Of a stretch of 60,239 bases of DNA, positions 9,259 through 18,181 are shown in pieces. Within the stretch, counting starts at the first letter, position 1, and each line of letters begins with the position of its first letter. The translations under genes were made by a program, and so were the position numbers. The DNA is from Streptomyces sp. JJ66 (GTDB lineage: Bacteria; Actinomycetota; Actinomycetes; Streptomycetales; Streptomycetaceae). The notes beneath the pieces were generated by a model. It was not told where the DNA came from. It searched no databases and saw nothing but the letters and a program-made list of their open reading frames with translations. The stretch lies in assembly GCF_019303495.1 (NCBI RefSeq), contig NZ_JAEVFI010000021.1, positions 1-60,239 on the forward strand, given 5' to 3'.

Positions 9259-11202
9259 CTACAGCGGCGGCTGAGGACGCGGCCCCGGGCCACCGCGTCC
9301 AGACAGGACCTCGCCGTACGCCTGCATCAGATCCGGCAGCCGCAGCGTGGACAGGTCCTCGCGCGAAGGGTCCCCGGGCCAGCCCGACAGCCGCAGGTCC
9401 CGGTAGGCGCAGCTCTTCTCGTACAGCGTGCGCAGGAACCGGCCGTTGCCCAGCTCGTCGATCCAGCCCTGGTCCACCACGTGCCCGCTGATGCTGCGCA
9501 GCTCCTCCAGCGCTTCCCCGTCCCAGACATCGTCGTTGTCGGCGGCCAGTGCCTCCCCGATGGCGGTCAGTTCCAGCGGCCGGTAGCTGGGGAAGTCGAT
9601 CCGCGTGGTGAAGCGCGAGCTGAGACCGGGGTTGACGGCCAGCAGGCGGTCCATGCCCTCGGGGTACCCCGCCAGGATCACCACCAGCCGGTCGCGGTTG
9701 TCCTCGGCGCGCTTGAGCAGCACCTGCAGGGCCTCGTCGCCGTACGCGTCGCCCTTGGCGTACCCGGAGTTGGACAGGCTGTACGCCTCGTCGACGAACA
9801 GCACCCCACCGAGCGCGGAGTCGATCAGCTCGTTGGCCTTCACCGCCGTCTGCCCGAGGAACTCGCCCACCAGGTCCGCGCGCTGCGCCTCCACCAGGTG
9901 GTCGCCGCCGAGCAGGCCGAGCGCGTAGAAGACCCGGCCGAGTATGCGCGCCACCGTCGTCTTCCCGGTGCCGGACGGGCCGGAGAAGACGAAGTGGCGC
10001 TTCGGCGGCTGCACCACAAGCCCCTGCCGGGCCCGCAGCCGCGCCATGTGCAACTGCGCGGACAGCGCCCGCACCTGACGCTTGACGGGCTCCAGGCCCA
10101 CCATGCGCTCCAGCTCGTCCAGCGCCTGGGCGAGCAGCACCGGATCGGCTGGCCCCTGCGGCCACCGGTCGGCCGGCTCGCCCCGGCCCGCCGCGCCGTC
10201 CGCCCCGGTGCCGCGCGGCCCGTGCCGGGCGGCCCGGGCGGGAGCCGCGTCGGGCTCCACCGGCGCGGAAGGCCCGCCCGGGCCCGGTTCCCCGGGCCGC
10301 CCCTCCGCGAAGGCGGGATCGCCGGTGTCCAGGCCCTCGGCGTCCGGCGGCACGTCACCGGCTGGCCCGGCGCCCGCGAACGAGGCCGCGAGCGGACCGG
10401 TCCAGGAGGAGACCATGGGGTCGGCCGTGCCGTCCGCGTCGGTGATGGCCGTCAGCCGCGCAGCGGTGTCCATGAACGCCGGGTCCGCGCGGTACACGGC
10501 CCGGTACAGCGGCAGCGCCGCGGCACTGCGCCCGGTGCCCTCGCGCGCCCGGGCCAGCCAGTAGCGCAGCTCCTTGCGCTGCGGCTGTTCGCTGCGGCAG
10601 CGCATCAGCGCGCGGCTGAGCAGCGGCTCGGCCTGCCCGTACATCTCCAGCCGCACCCGGGCCATCCCGGCGAACAGCCCGGCCTCGATGCCCAGCAGCG
10701 GATCGTCTACCAGCGGCTCGGTGTGGACGACGAGGCCGTCCCAGTCCTTGGCCAGGTAGGCGCGGCAGGCATGCAGGAACCGCACCTGCGGATCGGTGTC
10801 CGGCGGCGGGCAGCCGGCCAGCGCACGGTCCAGCTCCGCGACGTGGCGGCCGTCCAGCCAGTGCGAGGCGTGCGCGAGCAGCAGGTCCCGGCCGGACTCC
10901 AGCACCGGCTGCACCCACCAGCCGAGCCAGTACCAGGAGTTGAGGCTGCGGCCGTGCCGGGAGCGCTGCTCGCCGAACCGGTCGCGGTACTCGAGCATGC
11001 GCAGCAGCGCGGTGGTGGTGTCCACGCGCAGGGCGTGCAGGCCGAGCCAGGCGTCGGCCATCCCCGGGTCGAGCTGGACGCAGGCGCGGAACTCCTCCTC
11101 GGCCTGCGGGTAGTCGCCCATGGTGTAGGCGTCCAGGCCGCGCAGCCACGCCAGGTCGGCCGGTGCGCGCGGCCCCCGGGTGTCCCGCGTGCCGAAGTCC
11201 AT
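9259..11202 (-). CDS. EccA/CbxX-type AAA ATPase with N-terminal TPR region
   Basis: 647 aa. The N-terminal half is helical and TPR-like (GDYPQAEEEFRACVQLDP near residue 35), as in EccA of type VII secretion. A Pro/Gly/Ala-rich linker (about 270-350) leads to a CbxX/CfxQ AAA domain with Walker A FSGPSGTGKTTVARILG, Walker B GGVLFVDEAYSLS and a conserved NPGLSSRF arginine-finger segment. No WXG100, EccC or other ESX gene is nearby, so it either acts on an ESX system elsewhere or has a separate chaperone/remodelling role. ATG start. No terminator is seen in the 7-bp convergent gap. Confidence 0.85.
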   Translation of the reverse strand: MDFGTRDTRGPRAPADLAWLRGLDAYTMGDYPQAEEEFRACVQLDPGMADAWLGLHALRVDTTTALLRMLEYRDRFGEQRSRHGRSLNSWYWLGWWVQPVLESGRDLLLAHASHWLDGRHVAELDRALAGCPPPDTDPQVRFLHACRAYLAKDWDGLVVHTEPLVDDPLLGIEAGLFAGMARVRLEMYGQAEPLLSRALMRCRSEQPQRKELRYWLARAREGTGRSAAALPLYRAVYRADPAFMDTAARLTAITDADGTADPMVSSWTGPLAASFAGAGPAGDVPPDAEGLDTGDPAFAEGRPGEPGPGGPSAPVEPDAAPARAARHGPRGTGADGAAGRGEPADRWPQGPADPVLLAQALDELERMVGLEPVKRQVRALSAQLHMARLRARQGLVVQPPKRHFVFSGPSGTGKTTVARILGRVFYALGLLGGDHLVEAQRADLVGEFLGQTAVKANELIDSALGGVLFVDEAYSLSNSGYAKGDAYGDEALQVLLKRAEDNRDRLVVILAGYPEGMDRLLAVNPGLSSRFTTRIDFPSYRPLELTAIGEALAADNDDVWDGEALEELRSISGHVVDQGWIDELGNGRFLRTLYEKSCAYRDLRLSGWPGDPSREDLSTLRLPDLMQAYGEVLSGRGGPGPRPQPPL

Positions 11203-11484
11203 CCCGCCCCCAGCCGTGCCCGTCGATCCCGCCGGACCCGCCCCGTCCGGTCAACTGCCGTGTCATAAATGCGCGTTGCTGATCGTGGTCGGCAATCACC
11301 CGGCGCCTCGCGACGCTCGCATGGTACCCGCGCGGCACGCTGCGTCGAAGACCGCCGTACGCACCGTGCCGACTGCCTTCAGGGCACGTCCGACGCCTCC
11401 GTCACACTCGGTGCGCGTCCCGCGCCTTCTGGGAGCCGTGGGGAGGCACGGACCGGAGACCCCGGCAGGGCCGACCGGCCCCGG

Positions 11485-11557
11485 ACAGAACGAAGCCCTC
11501 GGTCACGGGGGAACAACCGAGGGCTTCGCGCTCACATACGGCCTGACCAGACCGCAT
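11485..11557 (-). ncRNA. Candidate small RNA ending in a strong C-loop hairpin
   Basis: Within the 486-bp gap 11203-11689 there is, on the minus strand, a good promoter (see 11564-11604), about 30 nt of single-stranded sequence, then a perfect 13-bp hairpin (arms 11491-11503 and 11516-11528) whose loop on the minus strand is TTGTTCCCCCGTG-like, followed by TTCTGTCC. Promoter, about 70 nt and terminator is the layout of a small RNA gene. A 78-codon frame (11402-11638) runs across the promoter and hairpin and does not look like a protein. The assignment is inferred; no family was recognised with confidence. Confidence 0.5.
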
Positions 11558-11563
11558 GCCCAG

Positions 11564-11604
11564 AACGTAAGCCGCTCTCGCGCCGCTGGTCAAGAGCTTG
11601 TCAA
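11564..11604 (-). promoter_or_regulatory. HrdB-type promoter for the candidate small RNA
   Basis: On the minus strand a -35 TTGACC (11593-11588) and a -10 TACGTT (11569-11564) are separated by 18 nt. A second TTGACA (11604-11599) lies just upstream. This fits the principal sigma factor consensus in Streptomyces. No coding region starts downstream before the hairpin at 11528-11491. Confidence 0.6.
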
Positions 11605-11665
11605 GGCCGTGGGCGGAGTCCCCCGAGACCGGCGGCACCCCGGGGGCGTACGACTACTCAACGCT

Positions 11666-11686
11666 ACGAAAGGGGTGAACTTTCGT
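11666..11686 (-). terminator. Short hairpin just after the uridine-kinase-like gene
   Basis: ACGAAAG (11666-11672) and CTTTCGT (11680-11686) form a 7-bp stem with a 7-nt loop, 3 bp past the stop codon of the minus-strand gene. Weak by energy but well placed. Confidence 0.4.
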
Positions 11687-11689
11687 CCC

Positions 11690-12379
11690 TCAGTGCCCCT
11701 CGGGTCCCTCAAGCACCTCGTAGCACACGCATCCCGGAAACCCGTTCTCGCACGGCCGTACCAGGGCGTCGGCGTGCGGACGTGTCGGGTCCGAGGCGAA
11801 GTGCGCGCTCTCCGCAACCGTCCAGCCGTCCCAGAAGGCGGCCAGGGCTGGCCCGTCCCGTCGCCGCCCTCTCGGCCACGCCACCGCTGCGGGCACGTCC
11901 AGCCACAGCACGGCCGACAGCGCCGGGCGCAGCGCCCGGCGGCCCGCACCGACGCCTTCCACCAGCAGTACCGGGGCCGGGGGCACCTCAAGCGGGCGGT
12001 GAAAGGCCCGCCGCTCCCAGTCGTAGCCGGGAAAGCGGGCCGTCTCCCCGTGGGACAGGGGCGTCAGCACATCGGTGGTCAGACGGCGCGTCCAGCCGAA
12101 CGGGGCGTCGTGGGAGGCGAGGTCGTCCAGGTGCAGCACCGGGGCACCGTCCAGCGCATCCGCCAGCAGACCGGCCAGCGTGCTCTTGCCCGACCCGGCG
12201 TGCCCGTCCACGCCGATGACCCGCACCGGGCCGCACGACGGCTCCCGCCCGCGCAACCACCCGGCCAGCCGCGCCAGCCCGGCGCTCTCCGCGTCGGCCC
12301 CGCCGCCATCGGCTCCACCGGCCGGGGCGGACGGGGGCCCGGGCGCTGGGGGCACCGCGCGGGGGGAGTGCTGTGTCAC
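11690..12379 (-). CDS. Uridine-kinase-like P-loop NTPase
   Basis: 229 aa. After a Pro/Gly-rich N-terminus (1-45) a kinase fold begins with VIGVDGHAGSGKSTLAG (P-loop), followed by VLHLDDLASHD (acidic substrate/metal motif in the uridine kinase/phosphoribulokinase family), ERRAFHRPLEV and LLVEGVGAG. These match ATP-dependent nucleoside kinase-like proteins of Streptomyces annotated as uridine kinase. The actual substrate is not proven. GTG start. Monocistronic, divergent from the C39-like gene. Confidence 0.8.
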   Translation of the reverse strand: MTQHSPRAVPPAPGPPSAPAGGADGGGADAESAGLARLAGWLRGREPSCGPVRVIGVDGHAGSGKSTLAGLLADALDGAPVLHLDDLASHDAPFGWTRRLTTDVLTPLSHGETARFPGYDWERRAFHRPLEVPPAPVLLVEGVGAGRRALRPALSAVLWLDVPAAVAWPRGRRRDGPALAAFWDGWTVAESAHFASDPTRPHADALVRPCENGFPGCVCYEVLEGPEGH

Positions 12380-12582
12380 CCGGCCAGCCTACGGGCGCCC
12401 GCCGCCCCTTCCGCCACCCGGCCCGTCCGGGCGACACCGCCGGACCGCGCCGGGCCAGGTCGCTGGTCTGCCGCCCCTTCGTGCCGCGATAGTAGACAGC
12501 GCGCCACCCACCATCCCGGCCGGGCACCACGGCCGGACACCGCCGACCACGCCGTACCACCACCCGACAGGGGGACCTCCGC

Positions 12583-13965
12583 ATGAGCCGTTCCGTGCCC
12601 ACCCGCCGCACCCTGCTCGCCGCCTCGCTCGCCGCCGCCGCGACGGCCACGGGCGCCGCCCCCGGGATCTCCACCGCGTCGGCCACCGGCCGCGCCGCGC
12701 CCGGCAAGCCCGCTGGCGGCCCCGGCGGCTCGGTGGACTACCAGGCGTGGACCACCGCCGCCGACTGGCGTGCGGGCCGCGCCGAGGGCACCCGCGTCGC
12801 CGCCGGACGCCGCCCCGGCATCGTCATCGGCGCCGCGCGGGGCACCCTCGACTACCGCGACCCGCACGGCGGCACCGAGCGCACCGCGTGGGAGTACGCC
12901 ACGTGGACCTCACCCGTCTACCGCCCGCACAGCGGTGCCCGCGAGCTGATCGCCTCCTGGAACGCGCACACCCCGCCCGGCACCTGGGTCCGGGTAGAAG
13001 CCCGCGGCACCTACACCGACGGCACCCACACCCCCTGGTACACCCTGGGCGTGTGGGCCGAGGGCGACGGCCCCGACGTCCCGCGCCGCACCTCGGTGGA
13101 CGGACAGGGCGACGGCCGCAGCAGGGTGTGGACGGACACCCTGGCGCTCACCGAGGACGGTGCCCGCCTGACGGAGTACCAGCTGCGCGCCACGTTGCAC
13201 CGCGCGCCCGGCAGCCGCGCCACCCCCACGATGTGGCGGCTCGGCGCGATGACCTCCGCGGTGCCCGACCGCTTCGAGGTTCCCGCCACCGAACCGGCTG
13301 CCGCGGCAGGCGTCGAGCTCAGCGTGCCGTCCTACTCGCAGAACATCCACATCGGCCGGTACCCGGAGTACGACAACGGCGGTGAGGCGTGGTGCAGCCC
13401 CACCTCGGCACAGATGATCATCGAGTCCTGGGGCCGCCGCCCCGCACCCGAGGACTACGCGTGGGTCGAGCCCTCCTACGACGACCCGCAGGTGTGCCAT
13501 GCCGCCCGCGCCACCTACGACTACCAGTACGAGGGCTGCGGCAACTGGGCGTTCAACGCCGCCTACGCCGCCACCTACCGCGACCTGCAGGGCCTTGTCA
13601 CCCGCCTGGGCTCCCTGCACGACGCCGAGCTGCTCATCCGGGCGGGCATCCCGCTCGTCACCTCCCAGTCCTTCCGTGCCGACGAGCTGGACGGCGCCGG
13701 ATACGGCACGTCCGGACACCTGATGACGGTCGTCGGCTTCACCGGGGACGGCGACGTCATCGCGAACGACCCCAACGCCGAGGACAACGCCTCCGTCCGC
13801 CGCGTCTACCGGCGGCGGCAGTTCGAGAACGTGTGGCTGCGCACCCGGCGGAAGCTGGCCGACGGCAGCACCGGCAGCGGCACCGGCGGCGTGTGCTACC
13901 TGTTCTTCCCCACCCGCCTGGGCCACTCCCAGCTGCGCGCGCTGGCGTCCGTCGGCGTGGAGTGA
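12583..13965 (+). CDS. Secreted C39-like cysteine peptidase family protein
   Basis: 460 aa. The N-terminus MSRSVPTRRTLLAASLAAA is a twin-arginine-like signal with an Ala-rich core, cleaved near ASA-T. Residues about 45-235 form a beta-rich domain (YATWTSPVYRPHSGAREL; TWVRVEARGTY). The C-terminal half is a peptidase C39-like 2 fold: catalytic Cys in GEAWCSPTSAQM, His in GHLMTVVGFTGDGD and Asp in IANDPNAED. In this family the proteins are extracytoplasmic and substrates are mostly unknown. The ATG follows AGGGGGACCTCCGC. The 203-bp gap before it separates it from the divergent kinase gene. Confidence 0.85.
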   Translation: MSRSVPTRRTLLAASLAAAATATGAAPGISTASATGRAAPGKPAGGPGGSVDYQAWTTAADWRAGRAEGTRVAAGRRPGIVIGAARGTLDYRDPHGGTERTAWEYATWTSPVYRPHSGARELIASWNAHTPPGTWVRVEARGTYTDGTHTPWYTLGVWAEGDGPDVPRRTSVDGQGDGRSRVWTDTLALTEDGARLTEYQLRATLHRAPGSRATPTMWRLGAMTSAVPDRFEVPATEPAAAAGVELSVPSYSQNIHIGRYPEYDNGGEAWCSPTSAQMIIESWGRRPAPEDYAWVEPSYDDPQVCHAARATYDYQYEGCGNWAFNAAYAATYRDLQGLVTRLGSLHDAELLIRAGIPLVTSQSFRADELDGAGYGTSGHLMTVVGFTGDGDVIANDPNAEDNASVRRVYRRRQFENVWLRTRRKLADGSTGSGTGGVCYLFFPTRLGHSQLRALASVGVE

Positions 13966-14113
13966 CCGCGCCTCCCGGCACCGTGGCGCCAGCCCCGCCG
14001 TGGCGCTCGCGGGTACCGCCGTGCCCGGCGCGCTGACCAGCGGGCTGCCCGCCGCCTGGCCCAGCGTCAGCTGTCCCGATCCACCGCTCACGTGAACGAG
14101 GAGGCAGGCGCCG

Positions 14114-15778
14114 GTGCTGTTGCCGTCGCGGATCAAGGCGAGAGCCCGCCAGCGGGCCCAGCGGAGCGCGGAGCGCGCCTTCGATGCCCTGGACGCGCGG
14201 CTGCCGGTGGCCGAGGGCGCCAAGGGGACGCTGCGCAAGGCGTTCCCCCAGCACTGGTCGTTCCTGCTGGGCGAGCTGGCGCTCTACAGCTTCGTCGTCC
14301 TGCTGCTGACCGGCGTCTGGCTGACGTTCTTCTTCACGCCCGGCATGGCCGAGGTGGTCTACCAGGGCTCCTACGCGCCGCTGCGCGGCGTGCGGATGTC
14401 CGAGGCGTACGCGGCCACGGTGCGGATCAGCTTCGACGTGCGCGGGGGACTGCTGATCCGGCAGGTCCACCACTGGGCGGCCCTGCTCTTCGTCGCCGCG
14501 ATCGGCGTGCACCTGCTGCGGGTGTTCTTCACCGGCGCCTTCCGCAGGCCGCGCGAGCTCAACTGGATGGTGGGGGTGACGCTGTTCGTGCTCGCCCTGC
14601 TGGAGGGGTTCGCCGGCTACTCGCTCCCCGACGACCTGCTCTCCGGCACCGGGCTGCGCATCGCGCAGGGCATCATGCTGTCCATCCCCGTCCTGGGCGG
14701 CTACGTCAGCTTCTTCGTGTTCGGCGGCGAGTACCCCGGTGACGACGTCATCTCGCGGCTGTACTCCGTCCACATCCTGCTGGTGCCCGGCCTGCTGCTG
14801 GCGCTGATCACCGTGCACCTGCTGCTGGTGTTCCGCCTGAGGCACACCCAGTGGGCGGCCAGGGGCCACACCAACCGCAACGTGGTGGGCGAGCCGATGG
14901 TGCCGCACTTCGTCGCCAAGTCCACCGGCCTGTTCCTGTGCGTCTTCGGCGTGCTCACCCTCCTCGGCGCCGTGGCCCAGATCAACCCGGTGTGGGCCTA
15001 CGGCCCCTACCGCACCGACCAGGTCTCCACCTTCGCGCAGCCGGACTGGTACGTCGGTTTCCTGGAGGGCGCGCTGCGGCTGATGCCGCCGTGGGAGACG
15101 ACGTTGTGGGGCCACACGCTCATGTGGAACGTGTTCGTCCCGGCGGTGCTGCTGCCCGGGGCGCTGTTCGCCGTGCTGTACCTGTACCCGCTTTTCGAAC
15201 GCTGGGTGACCGGTGACCGCGGTGAGCACCACCTGTGCGACCGCCCGCGCAACCGGCCCACCCGCACCGGGCTGGGCGTCGCGGGCCTCACCTGCTACGG
15301 CGTCCTGCTCCTCGCCGGCGGCCAGGACATGATCGCCTACCTGTTCGGGCCGCCGGTGGAGTCGGTGGCGTGGTTCTTCCGGGTGACGGTCTTCGCCGGG
15401 CCCCTCCTGGCGTTCCTCGTCACCAAGCGGGTCTGCCTCGCGCTCCAGGAGCACGACCGGCAACGGCTGGCCGAGGGGGAGGAGACGGGCGAGGTCCGGC
15501 AGTCGGTGGCCGGTGGCTTCACCGCAGCGCACACGCCGCTGCCGTCTGAGGAGAGCTACCCGCTGCTCGTCCGCGACGATCCGGCGCCCCCGCCGCCCGC
15601 GCCCCGGGAGCGCGCCCCGCGCCGCGAGCGGCTGCGCACCGCGCTCAGCCGCTGGTTCTACCGCCACCGCGTCGAGATGCCGACCACGCCGCCCCAGCGC
15701 CGGGAGATCGCCTCCCGCACCGCCACCCCGGACCGGCCCGCCCCGGACCGCGAGCCCGACGGGCCGCCGGAGCCCTGA
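14114..15778 (+). CDS. Cytochrome b subunit of a bc1-type complex, second-copy type (QcrB-like)
   Basis: 554 aa membrane protein. The cytochrome b core has both heme-ligand His pairs: HHWAALLFVAAIGVHLLRV on helix B and YSVHILLVPGLLLALITVH on helix D. The b/c1 C-terminal helices follow (AYGPYRTDQ, QPDWYVGFLEG with the conserved PDWY motif). It ends in a long charged Pro/Arg-rich tail (about 450-554). GTG start at 14114 after GAGGAGGCAGG. No qcrA (Rieske) or qcrC (cytochrome c) accompanies it; it converges on ctaF-ctaD. Probably a paralogue of the main qcrCAB operon copy. Confidence 0.9.
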   Translation: MLLPSRIKARARQRAQRSAERAFDALDARLPVAEGAKGTLRKAFPQHWSFLLGELALYSFVVLLLTGVWLTFFFTPGMAEVVYQGSYAPLRGVRMSEAYAATVRISFDVRGGLLIRQVHHWAALLFVAAIGVHLLRVFFTGAFRRPRELNWMVGVTLFVLALLEGFAGYSLPDDLLSGTGLRIAQGIMLSIPVLGGYVSFFVFGGEYPGDDVISRLYSVHILLVPGLLLALITVHLLLVFRLRHTQWAARGHTNRNVVGEPMVPHFVAKSTGLFLCVFGVLTLLGAVAQINPVWAYGPYRTDQVSTFAQPDWYVGFLEGALRLMPPWETTLWGHTLMWNVFVPAVLLPGALFAVLYLYPLFERWVTGDRGEHHLCDRPRNRPTRTGLGVAGLTCYGVLLLAGGQDMIAYLFGPPVESVAWFFRVTVFAGPLLAFLVTKRVCLALQEHDRQRLAEGEETGEVRQSVAGGFTAAHTPLPSEESYPLLVRDDPAPPPPAPRERAPRRERLRTALSRWFYRHRVEMPTTPPQRREIASRTATPDRPAPDREPDGPPEP

Positions 15779-15893
15779 CGCCGGTGGCCCGGCCGGGCGA
15801 GAACGCGGGTGCCGGACGGGCAGCGCGAACGCGGCCCCGGCCGGGCGCCCGCGAGGGAGCCACGCGAACCGCGCGGTCTCACGCGCGGGGCGC

Positions 15894-16283
15894 TCACCGC
15901 ACGCCGCGCGCGTACTGGAAGACGAAACCGAATACGCCACCCGCCAGCACCGCGAAGCCGATCAGCGCCAGCCACAGCCCGAACACCACGCCGGTGCCCA
16001 CCAGCGCGAAACCGGCCGCGGTGACCACCGGGGCCAAGCTGTGCGGCGGGAAGAAGTCCAGCGGCCCCGCCCGGTCCGCGATCTCGCCCTCGCGCCGGTC
16101 CTCGGGCCGCCGGCCGCGCCTGCGGAACTGGGTCCACAGGAAGAACGCGATCAGCGCGGACATCAGGCACGCGACGACGAGGATCGCGCGCCCGGCCGGA
16201 TCGTCACCCCAGACCGCGTACGGCACTGTGACCAGGGCGAAGAACGCCGAGACCCCCGTGAAGTACCACGCCTCCGCCCTCAC
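15894..16283 (-). CDS. ctaF: Cytochrome c oxidase subunit IV-type protein (CtaF)
   Basis: 129 aa, four hydrophobic segments ([73 protein letters not shown]), matching the small actinobacterial oxidase subunit CtaF. The GTG start overlaps the ctaD stop (GGGTGAGG), and AGAGGAGG lies 8 nt upstream inside the ctaD end, so a longer in-frame reading from 16472 is rejected. Acts with CtaD in the aa3 oxidase. Translationally coupled to ctaD. Confidence 0.88.
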   Translation of the reverse strand: MRAEAWYFTGVSAFFALVTVPYAVWGDDPAGRAILVVACLMSALIAFFLWTQFRRRGRRPEDRREGEIADRAGPLDFFPPHSLAPVVTAAGFALVGTGVVFGLWLALIGFAVLAGGVFGFVFQYARGVR

Positions 16284-17971
16284 CCGGGCCTCCTCTTTGA
16301 GGACACCACCAGCGGATGGCGCAGCGCGAAGGCGGGATCGTGGGACCGCACCCGGGGGAGGGCGGTGAAGTTGTGCCGTGGCGGCGGGCATGAGGTCGCC
16401 CATTCCAGTGACCTGCCGAAGCCCCACGGATCGTCGGCCGTGACCCGCTCGGCGTACTGGGAGGTCCACCACACGTTGTAGAGGAACACCAGCGTCGAGG
16501 CGCCGAGGGCGAAGGCGCCGACGGTCGAGAGGGTGTTGAGGGCGGTGAAGCCGTCGGCCTCCAGATAGTCCACGACGCGGCGTGGCATGCCCTGCTCACC
16601 CAGCCAGTGCTGCACCAGGAACGTGGTCTGGAAGCCCACCAGCGTCGTCCAGAAGTGCACCTTGCCCAGCCGCTCGTTCAGCATGCGGCCGGTGAGCTTC
16701 GGCCACCAGAAGTAGAAGCCGCCGAACATGGCGAACACCACCGTGCCGAACAGCACGTAGTGCAGGTGGGCGACGACGAAGTAGCTGTCCGTCAGGTGGA
16801 AGTCCAGCGGCGGGGAGGCGACGACGACGCCGCTGAGCCCGCCGAGCAGGAACGTCACCAGAAAGCCGGTGGCCCACAGTATCGGCGGCTCGAAGCTCAA
16901 GGAGCCCTTCCACAGGGTGCCGATCCAGTTGAAGAACTTCACCCCGGTGGGCACCGCGATGAGGAAGGACATCAGCGAGAAGAAGGGCAGCAGCACCGCG
17001 CCGGTGGCGAACATGTGGTGCGCCCAGACCACCGCCGACAGCATGGTGATCGCGATCGTCGCGCCGATCAGCCCGAAGTAGCCGAAGACCGGTTTGCGGC
17101 TGAAGACGGGCAGGATCTCGGTGACGATGCCGAAGAACGGCAGCGCGACGATGTAGACCTCGGGGTGACCGAAGAACCAGAACAGGTGCTGCCACAGGAT
17201 GGCGCCGCCGTTCGCCGCGTCGAAGACGTGCGAGCCGAAGGTGCGGTCCGACTGGAGCGCGAGCAGCGCGGCCGTCAGCACCGGGAAGGCCAGCAGCGCC
17301 AGGATCGAGGTGAACAGCACGTTCCAGGTGAAGATCGGCATCCGGAACATGGTCATGCCCGGGGCGCGCAGACAGATGATCGTGGTGATGAAGTTGACGG
17401 CGCCCAGGATGGTGCTGGTACCGGCGACCACCAGGCCCATGGTCCACAGGTCGGCGCCGTAGCCGGGGGAGAACGCCGCGCTGTTCAGCGGCGCGTAGGC
17501 GAACCATCCGAACGAGGCCGCACCGCCCGGGGTGAGAAACCCGGAGACCACCATCAGCCCGCCGAACAGGTACACCCAGTAGGTGAACGCGTTCAGCCGG
17601 GGGAACGCCATGTCCGGCGCACCGATCTGCAACGGCATGATCGCGTTGGCGAACCCGGCGAACAGCGGCGTCGCGAACAGCAGCATCATGATCGTGCCGT
17701 GGATCGTGACGAACTCGTGGTACTGGTCCGGTGTGGTCAGCTGCAGCCCGGGGGCGGCCAGTTCGGTGCGCATGAGCAGCGCCAGCAGACCGCCGGACAG
17801 GAAGAACCCGAAGGACGTCACCAGGTACAGGTTGCCGATGACCTTGTGGTCGGTCGTCCGCAGCCAGCCGTGCAGCCGGATGCCGAGCCCCGGGCCGCCC
17901 CCGCCGGGGTGCCCGGCCGGGCCGGGGTGCCGGGGCTGCCGTACCCGGGTGTCGCTGTCCTGAGCGGCCAT
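16280..17971 (-). CDS. ctaD: Cytochrome c oxidase subunit I (CtaD), second copy type
   Basis: Heme-copper oxidase catalytic subunit; 563 aa, 12 TM helices. All metal ligands are visible: low-spin heme His in TIHGTIMML, Cu_B/Tyr cross-link in FFGHPEVYI, His pair in WAHHMFATG, and heme a/a3 His in [11 protein letters not shown]. The K-channel and D-channel regions appear intact. The ATG at 17971 has GGAGG and GAGG upstream. The gene lacks a neighbouring ctaC (subunit II, Cu_A) and ctaE, so the set here is partial and must borrow partners from elsewhere or serve as a spare subunit. Downstream ctaF overlaps by 4 nt. Confidence 0.95.
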   Translation of the reverse strand: MAAQDSDTRVRQPRHPGPAGHPGGGGPGLGIRLHGWLRTTDHKVIGNLYLVTSFGFFLSGGLLALLMRTELAAPGLQLTTPDQYHEFVTIHGTIMMLLFATPLFAGFANAIMPLQIGAPDMAFPRLNAFTYWVYLFGGLMVVSGFLTPGGAASFGWFAYAPLNSAAFSPGYGADLWTMGLVVAGTSTILGAVNFITTIICLRAPGMTMFRMPIFTWNVLFTSILALLAFPVLTAALLALQSDRTFGSHVFDAANGGAILWQHLFWFFGHPEVYIVALPFFGIVTEILPVFSRKPVFGYFGLIGATIAITMLSAVVWAHHMFATGAVLLPFFSLMSFLIAVPTGVKFFNWIGTLWKGSLSFEPPILWATGFLVTFLLGGLSGVVVASPPLDFHLTDSYFVVAHLHYVLFGTVVFAMFGGFYFWWPKLTGRMLNERLGKVHFWTTLVGFQTTFLVQHWLGEQGMPRRVVDYLEADGFTALNTLSTVGAFALGASTLVFLYNVWWTSQYAERVTADDPWGFGRSLEWATSCPPPRHNFTALPRVRSHDPAFALRHPLVVSSKRRPG

Positions 17972-18181
17972 CAACGCCTCATTCCTCCACGGGTACCGCG
18001 CCGTCCCGTAACCCACGGGCCCGCGCCTCAACCCTGCGCCACCCGCGGCCACGGGGGCCGATCCGACACACCGGCTTACCCCTCGCCCCTACGGAGTCCC
18101 GCGCCCAGCCGCCCCGGGGCGTGCCTCGCAGCCACCCTCGCCGCGCTGGCCACCGCCCGCCGCCCGCGCCGCTGACCGGCG

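Noticed and set aside
10355..11338. Second minus-strand frame overlapping the EccA-like gene
   Set aside because: It is a frame-shadow of the TPR/AAA gene, with Arg/Ala/Gly-biased composition.
11402..11638. 78-codon minus-strand frame
   Set aside because: It spans the promoter and hairpin of the sRNA candidate, has no ribosome site, and shows no protein-like features.
16284..16472. N-terminal extension of CtaF
   Set aside because: It runs inside ctaD in another frame; the GTG at 16283 has a good ribosome site and the correct family length.
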